A stretch of 49,740 nt of DNA, taken from QQWI01 sp964522015 (lineage in GTDB: Bacteria; Bacillota; Clostridia; Peptostreptococcales; Acidaminobacteraceae). The first letter of the stretch is position 1. Each line of letters opens with the position of its first letter. Of this stretch, positions 7,801 through 14,457 are shown in pieces. Below the pieces are notes generated by a model, which saw only the letters and a list, made by a program, of their open reading frames with translations, was not told where the DNA came from and made no database searches. The stretch is from assembly GCA_964522015.1 (NCBI GenBank), contig CAZFST010000032.1, positions 1 through 49,740 of the forward strand, read 5' to 3'. The position numbers and the translations under genes are program-made.

Positions 7801-8703
7801 ATGGAAAGAATAATCGACTTATGTTTGCAATATATTAATGAGCATATAGAGGACGAACTCTCTGTGGATGAGATTTCAAAAAAAATGGGCTATTCTAGAC
7901 ACCATTTTTCTAGGGCGTTTAGTCACTATGTTGGTGTATCAATACGTGATTATATGATTGAAAAAAGGTTGCTTCAAGCAGCGAAAGACTTAATAAATGG
8001 CGAGAGGATTATTGATGTAGCGGTAAAATATCGCTATGAGACCCATTCGGGATTTTCAAAGGCATTTAAACGAAAATTCTCCTACTCGCCTAATCTTTTG
8101 ATTGCCATGAAGCTTACGGAAAGAATTTTGACTTCAGAAGGAGGTACTGCTATGACACATGCAGATTTATTTAACGAATTAGTAGATACGATTGTTGGCG
8201 GCATTTCTACCGAACAGATGGCCCTATTAGAAAATGCATATCGATTTGCTGTCAAAGTACATCTAGGTAAAAAGCGGTATTCGGGAGAGGATTATGTGAC
8301 ACACCCCCTAAATGTAGCAATCATCCTTGCGCAAATGGAAGTACCAATAGAAACGGTCATACTTGGTCTGCTTCATGATTGTCATGATGCTGATGTCTGT
8401 ATGACGATTCAAGATATCAGGTTTGAGTTCGGAGACTATTATGATAATCGGATTAAGAGAATGATGGCACTGAATCTATCTTGTGATTTGTTAAATGAAG
8501 TCAATCTTGAAAGAGATGAAGACATCGTACTGGTTAAATTGGCAGATAGGCTTCATAATATGAGAACAATTAAGTTCTTAGACCAATCGAGATGGCTCGA
8601 GAAGGCAAATGAAACGGTGGCTATTTTTTCACCACTGGCGCAGAGATTTGGACTGCTTGAACTGAAAGTCAAGTTAGACAACCTCTCTTTGCAAAACCTT
8701 TAA
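7801..8703 (+). CDS. AraC-type HTH fused to SpoT-like HD domain
   Basis: The 300-aa product has two parts. Residues 1-105 are a double HTH of the AraC/XylS type (LSVDEISKKMGYSRHHFSRAF and a second helix-turn-helix ending RKFSYSP). Residues 125-300 are an HD phosphohydrolase domain of the RelA/SpoT class: THPLNVA (His168), LLHDCHDAD (His192, Asp193) and VLVKLADRLHNMRTIK (Asp249), then FSPLAQRFG. No synthetase domain follows. The catalytic Glu-Asp pair after the HD motif in hydrolases reads Asp-Ala here (196-197), so (p)ppGpp hydrolysis is plausible but not certain. GAGGAG lies six bases before ATG 7801. A second, very strong ribosome site lies inside the gene at the domain junction. Confidence 0.85.
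   Translation: MERIIDLCLQYINEHIEDELSVDEISKKMGYSRHHFSRAFSHYVGVSIRDYMIEKRLLQAAKDLINGERIIDVAVKYRYETHSGFSKAFKRKFSYSPNLLIAMKLTERILTSEGGTAMTHADLFNELVDTIVGGISTEQMALLENAYRFAVKVHLGKKRYSGEDYVTHPLNVAIILAQMEVPIETVILGLLHDCHDADVCMTIQDIRFEFGDYYDNRIKRMMALNLSCDLLNEVNLERDEDIVLVKLADRLHNMRTIKFLDQSRWLEKANETVAIFSPLAQRFGLLELKVKLDNLSLQNL
8136..8154 (+). promoter_or_regulatory. Internal ribosome binding site and start
   Basis: AGAAGGAGGT (8136-8145) lies six bases before an in-frame ATG (8152-8154, codon 118) exactly between the HTH and HD parts. Initiation here would give a separate 183-aa HD protein from the same frame. The site is stronger than the one used for the full-length product. Confidence 0.65.
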
Positions 8704-8823
8704 GACAAAACCATCAAAAAGAATTGACAGAATATACGAAGAATGTCATCCTATAATTGGTAGCCACGTAAAAGGACAAAATCCCTGATTACGCTAGCAC
8801 TGGCCAAATAGAAAGGGGCACTC

Positions 8824-9411
8824 ATGTACGAAGAATACCTATATATCGACTACGAAAACGTTCAAGATGTTCGTGTAGATGTCATAAAAAAAACCACCAA
8901 AGTGATGATTATCGTTGGTGAAGACCAGACTAAGGTGCCCATTGATCTTGTGGTCAAAACACAACCCTTTGGAGACTCGGTGGAGTGGCTAAAAGTCAGT
9001 GGCAAGGGCCGAAACGCTCTGGACTTTTTCATCGCATTTTTCTTAGGTAAAGATGTGGCCACAAACCCACAAAAGAGTTTTATTATCTACTCAAAAGACA
9101 CGGGTTACGATCCCTTGATTAACCATCTTAAAAAAATCGGCATCAGCGCAAAGCGCATCGTCAGTTTCCAAGAACTCAGTGAAAACAAGGTGTTTAAAGT
9201 GGACCAGGCCAGCATCAAAAAAGTGAAGGACAATCTCACTAAGCTAGCGGCCAACCGTCGTCCTAAGAAGCGCAGTAGCCTAGCGGGTCACATCACCTCA
9301 CTTCTCACCAACCTCCCTAAAAAAGAAATCGATAAGATTATTGAAGATCTGTTTATTGAAAAAATCGTGTACGAAGAAAATGGCACCATTAAATACACCC
9401 TAGAAAAATAA
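8824..9411 (+). CDS. PIN/NYN-like protein with C-terminal winged-helix-like part
   Basis: The N-terminal 115 residues look like a NYN/PIN-like nuclease fold. They have an opening LYIDYENVQ with Asp9, GKGRNALDFFIAFFLG with Asp67, and YSKDTGYDPLI with Asp92/Asp96, an arrangement of acidic residues typical of metal-dependent RNases of that fold. Residues 150-195 (SLAGHITSLLTNLPKKEIDK...GTIKYTL) look like a small winged helix. A TATAAT box lies at 8752-8757, but TTGACA at 8724 is 22 bp from it, longer than normal. AAAGGGGCA precedes ATG 8824. A role in RNA cleavage is inferred. No antitoxin-like partner is adjacent, so a toxin-antitoxin reading is not supported. Confidence 0.6.
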   Translation: MYEEYLYIDYENVQDVRVDVIKKTTKVMIIVGEDQTKVPIDLVVKTQPFGDSVEWLKVSGKGRNALDFFIAFFLGKDVATNPQKSFIIYSKDTGYDPLINHLKKIGISAKRIVSFQELSENKVFKVDQASIKKVKDNLTKLAANRRPKKRSSLAGHITSLLTNLPKKEIDKIIEDLFIEKIVYEENGTIKYTLEK

Positions 9412-9468
9412 AGACACACTTGGAAACATAAAATAGGCAAAAAAAATGACACCTAAGAGAGGCAGCCA

Positions 9469-9873
9469 ATGATTCTACAAAACGACCTGATGATTATCCT
9501 TTATGTGAAAGACCTTGAAGGGTCTAAAGATTTTTATACCACCCTTTTAAATGTGATCCCTTGCCTTGAAGAGCCTGGTATGGTAGAGCTTCCGATTACA
9601 GATAGCACCCGCATTGGCCTAATGCCAGGTGATGGCATTGTCAAAATTCTTGATGATAAAATTGAGAATCCAAACACGAATACTGAAACACCACGGTGCG
9701 AGCTTTATATTTATGTGGATCAACCCACACGGTATTACCAACAAGCCATAGCCCTTGGCGCTACAGGGATTTGTCCTGCAAAGTATCAAAATTGGGGAGA
9801 CTATGTTGCATACGTCAGGGATTTTGATGGCAATATACTGGCCTTTGCTTCAAGGGGTCTAGCGGAAGGCTGA
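9469..9873 (+). CDS. VOC-superfamily (glyoxalase/dioxygenase-like) protein
   Basis: This 134-aa protein has the vicinal-oxygen-chelate fold pattern: an opening LMIILYVKDLEGSKDFYTTLL, a central ELYIYVDQP strand and a terminal WGDYVAYVRDFDGNILAFA. The last motif is the usual second half of a glyoxalase/bleomycin-resistance-like module. The substrate cannot be told. Possible metal ligands are incomplete compared with glyoxalase I, so it may be a binding protein or an uncharacterised enzyme. AGAGAGGCAG precedes ATG. The following gene starts 22 bp downstream, suggesting co-transcription. Confidence 0.8.
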   Translation: MILQNDLMIILYVKDLEGSKDFYTTLLNVIPCLEEPGMVELPITDSTRIGLMPGDGIVKILDDKIENPNTNTETPRCELYIYVDQPTRYYQQAIALGATGICPAKYQNWGDYVAYVRDFDGNILAFASRGLAEG

Positions 9874-9895
9874 GAAAGTCAAAAGAGGGAAACCG

Positions 9896-10294
9896 ATGAG
9901 TGCAACCATTATAGTGGAACACCTACAAACCAAACAGCAGTATTTCTTTATGAGCAGTAGCTTTTCCATGTATAAATCTGCAATGGAAAGCGTCCTATTT
10001 GGTGCTTGGATTCCAAATGTCGAAGAGGGAAGTGTTTCAATGGTAACTGTTTGTGATCAAGAGGGACATTTGCTGATGTTCCCTATGGAACAAATCCGGG
10101 TCATCAGCATTGGGGGGAGCCCAGTAGAAGTGGTGGGTCAGCAGCTATATATCCCACCAACAGTAGAACCTGCCACCCCAAGTGACATAGATTCCAGTCT
10201 ACAATCTCTTTATAGCAGTTGTCCAGAATGTGGTGTTGATGTGGGAAAGTCTTGGATGGCATGTCGCATTTGCCACCGTGACTTAAGGGTATAA
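9896..10294 (+). CDS. Small protein with C-terminal zinc ribbon
   Basis: Residues 1-80 form a beta-rich domain I do not recognise. The C-terminal 25 residues carry CPECGVDVG...CRICHRDL, a CxxC-CxxC zinc-ribbon pattern common at the ends of bacterial adaptor proteins. The protein has no membrane segment or signal peptide. AGAGGGAAACC precedes ATG. It ends just before a strong terminator and may form a small transcription unit with the VOC gene. No function can be assigned. Confidence 0.7.
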   Translation: MSATIIVEHLQTKQQYFFMSSSFSMYKSAMESVLFGAWIPNVEEGSVSMVTVCDQEGHLLMFPMEQIRVISIGGSPVEVVGQQLYIPPTVEPATPSDIDSSLQSLYSSCPECGVDVGKSWMACRICHRDLRV

Positions 10295-10303
10295 GTTAAC
10301 ATA

Positions 10304-10333
10304 AAAAGCTAGTCTCTTCGGAGGCTAGCTTTT
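10304..10333. terminator. Bidirectional terminator with UUCG loop
   Basis: A 13-bp stem, AAAAGCTAGTCTC with GAGGCTAGCTTTT (one G-T pair), closes a TTCG tetraloop. The A-run and T-run at the ends allow it to serve both the plus-strand gene and the convergent nitroreductase gene. Confidence 0.85.
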
Positions 10334-10385
10334 GAAGTATAAGGCTTATGATATAAGTCTTTGCTTATTTCCTATTGAGTAGAAC

Positions 10386-11132
10386 TTATTTAAGCATCAG
10401 TGATTGCTCTTGTAGATAGGTGAGCATGTGAGGGCGCATTTCTTTTGAGAGTTTTTGAGACACGGATTCACGCCAGCTTTCTGTCACTCTGCCACTGGTT
10501 CTTTGGTTGTAATAGTCCCTAATACGCTGGTCGTAGTCTGTCAGTTGTGCTTGTAGTTCAGGTGCATCAAGGGGGGTGTAATGCTCTTGATGGAGAATAA
10601 AGGCTTGTGGTAGTCGTTCTTTTGTCCCGGGATTTTCTGCAGGGTATCCAAGACAAAGGCCAAAAACTGGAAAGACTTCTTTGGGTAACTTTAAAATGGC
10701 TGATACTTCAGTGGGGTTATTGCGAATGCCACCGATATAAACTCCCCCAAGCCCCATGGATTCAGCGGCCACCAAAGCATTTTGTCCTGCGATGGCTGCG
10801 TCAACAGACCCAATTAAGGTATGCTCAGTCCAGCCCCCTTGATAATCAGTTCCCATCATGTCGCAGGCAAGGTGCAAACGGTGAAGGTCAGCACAAAAAA
10901 CTAAGAAGATGGGGGCTTCAGCCACATATTTTTGATCTCCACAAAGATGGGCCAGCTGTTCTCTGTTTTCTCCCTTAGAGACTGAAATCACACTGAATGC
11001 TTGAAGAAAACTTGATGTGGAAGCCGCCTTAGCAGATTCAATAATCCAGTGGAGCTGTTCTTCGGTAACCGGTTGGTCTGTATATTTTCGAATAGAGCGG
11101 TGGGCCAAAAGCCCTTGTATAGTAGGGTTCAT
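10386..11132 (-). CDS. NfsA/FRP-type nitroreductase, FMN-dependent
   Basis: This 248-aa protein is an oxygen-insensitive NADPH nitroreductase/flavin reductase family member. It shows the HRSIRKYTDQPVTEEQL start, AAKAASTSSFLQAFSVISV, a central ..GQNALVAAESMGLGGVYIGGIRNNP segment that binds FMN, and FGLCLGYPAENP...KERLPQAFILHQEHY. The family reduces nitro compounds, quinones or free flavin with NADPH. The gene is monocistronic between a terminator and the divergent lar promoter region. The ribosome site AAAGGAAAT is moderate. The physiological substrate is unknown. Confidence 0.9.
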   Translation of the reverse strand: MNPTIQGLLAHRSIRKYTDQPVTEEQLHWIIESAKAASTSSFLQAFSVISVSKGENREQLAHLCGDQKYVAEAPIFLVFCADLHRLHLACDMMGTDYQGGWTEHTLIGSVDAAIAGQNALVAAESMGLGGVYIGGIRNNPTEVSAILKLPKEVFPVFGLCLGYPAENPGTKERLPQAFILHQEHYTPLDAPELQAQLTDYDQRIRDYYNQRTSGRVTESWRESVSQKLSKEMRPHMLTYLQEQSLMLK

Positions 11133-11257
11133 GGTGGATTTCCTTTCGGTAATGTCAAGTGGTTAGTGGAAAATCTATTTGGTTTCATCATATCCAAATG
11201 GGGCAAAGATGTACAGGGGGGCGGTTAAAAAATATATATCTTACTGGTGGTTTCGTG

Positions 11258-11263
11258 TATAAT
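11258..11263 (+). promoter_or_regulatory. -10 box of lar operon (candidate)
   Basis: TATAAT at 11258-11263, about 38 bp before the larC start codon. No good -35 hexamer stands 16-18 bp upstream, which suggests dependence on an activator or a weak promoter. Confidence 0.45.
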
Positions 11264-11300
11264 AAATTGTACGAGACTCGAAATATAATTGGAGGACCAT

Positions 11301-12665
11301 ATGAAAGCACTTTATTATCAATGCTTTGCTGGTATTAGCGGAGATATGCATCTAGGGGCATTGGTAGACCTAGGGGTGGATCTAGATTATCTTAAAAGCG
11401 AACTCAGCAAACTTCATTTAGATCATGAGTTTGAAATTCATAGCTATAGAGCCGATAAACATGGTATTTTTGGAACCAAGGTGGACGTGATTGACTTGAA
11501 CCAAAGTGGCCATCACGATCATGGGCACGACCACGACCATGACCACACCCACGATCATGAGCGTGTGCATACCCACCACCAAGAAGCCTTACATGATCAC
11601 GAAATTGTTCATGAAGCCCCTCACATTCACGACCACACGGGCCTTCGGGATTATAAAGAAATTAAGCAAATCATTAAAATTAGCCATTTGAGCCAAAGGG
11701 TTCAAGATATGGCCTTGGCTATCTTTGAAGAAATTGCTATAGCAGAGGCCCATATTCACAATAAAACCGTGGATGAAGTCCACTTTCACGAAGTCGGGGC
11801 CATTGACTCAATTGTGGATGTGGTCGGTGCTGCAATTTGTATTGATGCCCTTGGGGTCACACAGATTATGTCGTCTACAGTGGAGCTTGGCTCTGGTTTT
11901 GTTCGCTGCTCCCATGGCTTAATGCCAATTCCAGCACCTGCTACGGCAGAAATTTTACGGGGTGTGCCTGTTAAATCCACCGTGCCGAAATTTGAAATGA
12001 CCACCCCTACAGGGGCTGCAATATTGAAGGCCATGGTAGGTACCTTTACTGATGAGACCCAGTTTACCATCGGAAAAGTGGGTTATGGCCTGGGTTCTCG
12101 GGACATGGCCATACCGAATTTACTGAGGGTGATGTTGGTGACCCTTCCCAAAGCACCAGCTCAAATGGAAAATGAATCTAAGTCAGATGTTGAAAACTCC
12201 TGCACCAATGTTGACCAGCATACCCACACCAGTTCAAGGGAGTATTTGCTTGAAACCAACATTGACGACATGACCCCAGAACACTTGGCCTTTGCACAGG
12301 AACGTCTTTTTGAAGCGGGGGCTTTAGATGTTTACCAGACCCCCATTATGATGAAAAAGGGTCGTTGCGCTACCATGTTGTCCATTCTTGTCTCCGGTGA
12401 GAACCTGGAAGTCATTAAAGGTGCCCTCTTTACAAATACTACAGCCATCGGCTGCCGCGTGACCCCGATTGAGAAAATCAAACTTGAGAGGGACTACCAA
12501 AAAGTGCAGACACCCTTTGGACAAATTACTCTGAAAAATGCCTACTACAATGGTGTTTTAGTCAATCAAAAGCCAGAGTATGACCAAGTGGCAGCCATTG
12601 CAAGGGAACAAAATATCACCGTCCAAGCGATTCTTGAACTGATTGAGACCCGGAGGAAACCATGA
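11301..12665 (+). CDS. larC: LarC, nickel-inserting cyclometallase for nickel-pincer cofactor
   Basis: LarC inserts Ni into pyridinium-3,5-bisthiocarboxylate mononucleotide, using CTP, to make the nickel-pincer nucleotide of lactate racemase-type enzymes. The 454-aa protein starts MKALYYQCFAGISGDM, typical of the family (DUF111). It has a His-rich loop at about 71-112 with more than 20 His, then KTVDEVHFHEVGAIDSIVDVVG, and a C-terminal part with ETNIDDMTPEHLAFAQERLF. GGAGG (11291-11295) sets the start at ATG 11301. In Lactobacillus the two halves are joined by a frameshift; here they are one continuous frame. It overlaps larE by 4 bp (ATGA). Confidence 0.95.
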   Translation: MKALYYQCFAGISGDMHLGALVDLGVDLDYLKSELSKLHLDHEFEIHSYRADKHGIFGTKVDVIDLNQSGHHDHGHDHDHDHTHDHERVHTHHQEALHDHEIVHEAPHIHDHTGLRDYKEIKQIIKISHLSQRVQDMALAIFEEIAIAEAHIHNKTVDEVHFHEVGAIDSIVDVVGAAICIDALGVTQIMSSTVELGSGFVRCSHGLMPIPAPATAEILRGVPVKSTVPKFEMTTPTGAAILKAMVGTFTDETQFTIGKVGYGLGSRDMAIPNLLRVMLVTLPKAPAQMENESKSDVENSCTNVDQHTHTSSREYLLETNIDDMTPEHLAFAQERLFEAGALDVYQTPIMMKKGRCATMLSILVSGENLEVIKGALFTNTTAIGCRVTPIEKIKLERDYQKVQTPFGQITLKNAYYNGVLVNQKPEYDQVAAIAREQNITVQAILELIETRRKP

Positions 12666-13555
12666 CCCAAAACCCATCGCAAATAACCCACCAGGCCCTG
12701 CGGACCGGTGATGAAAAATATCAAAACCTATGCCTTTGGCTTGAGGCTCAGGGGCAATTGGTTGTGGCATTTTCTGGGGGAGTGGACAGCACATTTTTAA
12801 TGCATGTTGCGACACTTTGCCTTGGTGATAAGGCTGTAGCCCTTACAGTTAACGCCCCTTATATTGCTAAATGGGAAATCGAAGAGACTAAAGCCTTGTC
12901 TCTGACCCATGGTTGGCGCCATGTATTTTTAGAGGCGAACCTTGATAATCAAGTGGCATTTAATCCATCTGACCGTTGCTACCGCTGCAAGACCATTATT
13001 TTTTCTAATATTAAAAAGCAGGCTTTGTCACTAGGGGCCAGGGTTGTGGCTGATGGGTCAAACGCCGATGATCTCAAAGATTATCGGCCAGGGATGAGAG
13101 CTCTCAAGGAGCTGGAGATTACTAGTCCCCTTCTTATGATGGGGATTACTAAAAATGAAATTCGGCAGTGGTCCCGTGATCTAGGGCTTGAAACTTGGGA
13201 TAAGCCGCCCTATGCTTGCCTCCTAACCCGCTTGCCATATGATACTCAAGTACTTTTACCGGATCTTGCCATGATTGAAGGGGCGGAGACCTACTTGATG
13301 GGACTGGGTTTTAGAGCAGTACGTGTAAGAAAGCACGGAGATCTTGCGCGGATTGAGGTTGGCCCAGAGTCTTTGGTGGCCATTCAAGAGCCCACCGTGG
13401 CCTCTGAAATTGCTAAAACCTTGAAGTCCCTGGGATTTTTATATGTGACCCTGGATTTATCGGGGTATCAAATGGGTAGTTTTAATCAGACCCTCAAGGA
13501 TGCAGAAGTGGCAGTGGTTGCAGATGTTGCAGAAGATGCAGAAGTTGCTGAATAG
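12662..13555 (+). CDS. larE: LarE, sulfur-transferring enzyme of nickel-pincer synthesis
   Basis: LarE is an ATP-pyrophosphatase-fold enzyme that activates and thiolates the two carboxylates of the LarB product. The PP-loop SGGVDST is at 38-44. Cys106 and Cys109 in DRCYRCK, plus Cys186 in YACLLTR, give the three-cysteine arrangement associated with [4Fe-4S]-dependent LarE, rather than the single sacrificial cysteine form. The assignment to the cluster type is inferred from these residues. The 297-aa protein ends in an odd low-complexity acidic tail made of repeated (A/V)-E/D-V-A units from a short GCAGAAG/GCAGATG-type DNA repeat. It is coupled to larC by ATGA overlap. Confidence 0.93.
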   Translation: MTQNPSQITHQALRTGDEKYQNLCLWLEAQGQLVVAFSGGVDSTFLMHVATLCLGDKAVALTVNAPYIAKWEIEETKALSLTHGWRHVFLEANLDNQVAFNPSDRCYRCKTIIFSNIKKQALSLGARVVADGSNADDLKDYRPGMRALKELEITSPLLMMGITKNEIRQWSRDLGLETWDKPPYACLLTRLPYDTQVLLPDLAMIEGAETYLMGLGFRAVRVRKHGDLARIEVGPESLVAIQEPTVASEIAKTLKSLGFLYVTLDLSGYQMGSFNQTLKDAEVAVVADVAEDAEVAE

Positions 13556-13579
13556 ACTGAACAAGGAAGGGTGTAAACC

Positions 13580-14332
13580 ATGACAGAACAGGCCTTAAAA
13601 GACCTATTAAGTGGTGTGAAAGCAGGGGAAATCACACTTGATGGGGCCCTTGAAACCTTAAGGGATTTACCCTATACGGAGCTTGCCGGTGCCAATGCGG
13701 TGATCGATAACCATAGGGCCATTCGGGTGGGGTATCCAGAAGTGATTTATGGGGCTGGAAAAACCACAGAGCAAGTCCTTGAAATTATGGCTCATTTAGT
13801 GACCAAAGAAACCAATATTTTAGCCACTCGGGTTTCAAAAGAAATGGGGGAAGCTATTTTGGCCCATTATCCAATGGCCCAATATAACACAGCGGGACGG
13901 ACCATCTCTTGGGTTAGAAACCCCCTTGAAAAGGTGGGAGGCACTATTTGTATTGTGGCAGCGGGGACTTCGGACTTACCCGTGGTGGAAGAGGCCTACG
14001 AAACCGCAAAAATCCTTGGTAATCATGTAATCAGGATAGTGGATGTCGGTGTAGCCGGTATTCACCGTCTCTTTGCCCGTCTTGAAGAGATCAGACAAGC
14101 CCGGGTTGTGATTGTGGTGGCAGGAATGGAGGGGGCACTTGCCAGTGTGATTGGGGGCTTAATTGATAAGCCCATGATTGCAGTGCCAACCAGTGTTGGT
14201 TATGGTGCTAATTTTGGGGGCTTAAGCGCCCTGCTAACCATGCTCAACAGCTGTTCCAGTGGTTTAACAGTGGTCAATATCGACAATGGGTTTGGAGCGG
14301 CCTATGCTGCTAGTCAAATCAATCGACTGTAA
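13580..14332 (+). CDS. larB: LarB, nicotinate adenine dinucleotide carboxylase/hydrolase
   Basis: LarB carries out the first step of nickel-pincer nucleotide synthesis: carboxylation of nicotinic acid adenine dinucleotide and release of AMP. The 250-aa protein has the family N-terminal part (LPYTELAGANAVIDNHRAIRVGYPEVIYG, broken here only for reading) and a PurE-like domain from about residue 125 with GTSDLPVVEEA, DVGVAGIHRL, VVAGMEGALASVIGGL, VPTSVGYGA and NIDNGFGAA. It follows larE by 24 bp with AAGGAAGGG before ATG, so larCEB is one operon. No larA, larD or nickel transporter gene is present in the window. Confidence 0.95.
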   Translation: MTEQALKDLLSGVKAGEITLDGALETLRDLPYTELAGANAVIDNHRAIRVGYPEVIYGAGKTTEQVLEIMAHLVTKETNILATRVSKEMGEAILAHYPMAQYNTAGRTISWVRNPLEKVGGTICIVAAGTSDLPVVEEAYETAKILGNHVIRIVDVGVAGIHRLFARLEEIRQARVVIVVAGMEGALASVIGGLIDKPMIAVPTSVGYGANFGGLSALLTMLNSCSSGLTVVNIDNGFGAAYAASQINRL

Positions 14333-14351
14333 ACAGTCTAGTGAAAATATC

Positions 14352-14380
14352 TTTACGCAGCCTAAAATTAAGATTATAAT
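14352..14380 (+). promoter_or_regulatory. Candidate promoter of first tldDE pair
   Basis: TTTACG (14352-14357), a 17-bp spacer and TATAAT (14375-14380) lie between larB and tldD, so the tldDE pair can be transcribed apart from the lar operon. Confidence 0.55.
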
Positions 14381-14412
14381 GATGTTACGGGACACGAAAG
14401 AATAATGGATCG

Positions 14413-14426
14413 CGGTGCACGTCCCC
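14413..14426. repeat. Partial copy of REP-like arm
   Basis: CGGTGCACGTCCCC is nearly the complement of the arm of the long palindrome at 17137-17193 (one difference over this stretch). It lies in the 5' leader of tldD, while the full palindrome lies just after tldE. It may be a degenerate half of the same element, or chance. Confidence 0.35.
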
Positions 14427-14457
14427 ATGACCCATGGATCAGACAGGGAGGATTCTT

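Noticed and set aside
8724..8757. TTGACA ... TATAAT as a normal promoter for the PIN-like gene
   Set aside because: The spacer is 22 bp, too long for a standard sigma-A promoter; only the -10 box is credible.
8824..9411. PIN-like gene considered as a toxin of a toxin-antitoxin pair
   Set aside because: No small antitoxin gene overlaps or precedes it, and the protein is longer than VapC toxins and has an extra domain.
10607..10978. 123-aa plus-strand frame opposite the nitroreductase
   Set aside because: It is antisense to a clear nitroreductase and has no supporting signals.
11500..11640. CAT/CAC/GAC-rich DNA repeat considered as a non-coding repeat
   Set aside because: It is the His-rich loop of LarC in frame.
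14434..14457. Upstream ATG of tldD as the start
   Set aside because: The ribosome site AGGGAGG lies inside these codons and points to TTG 14458.
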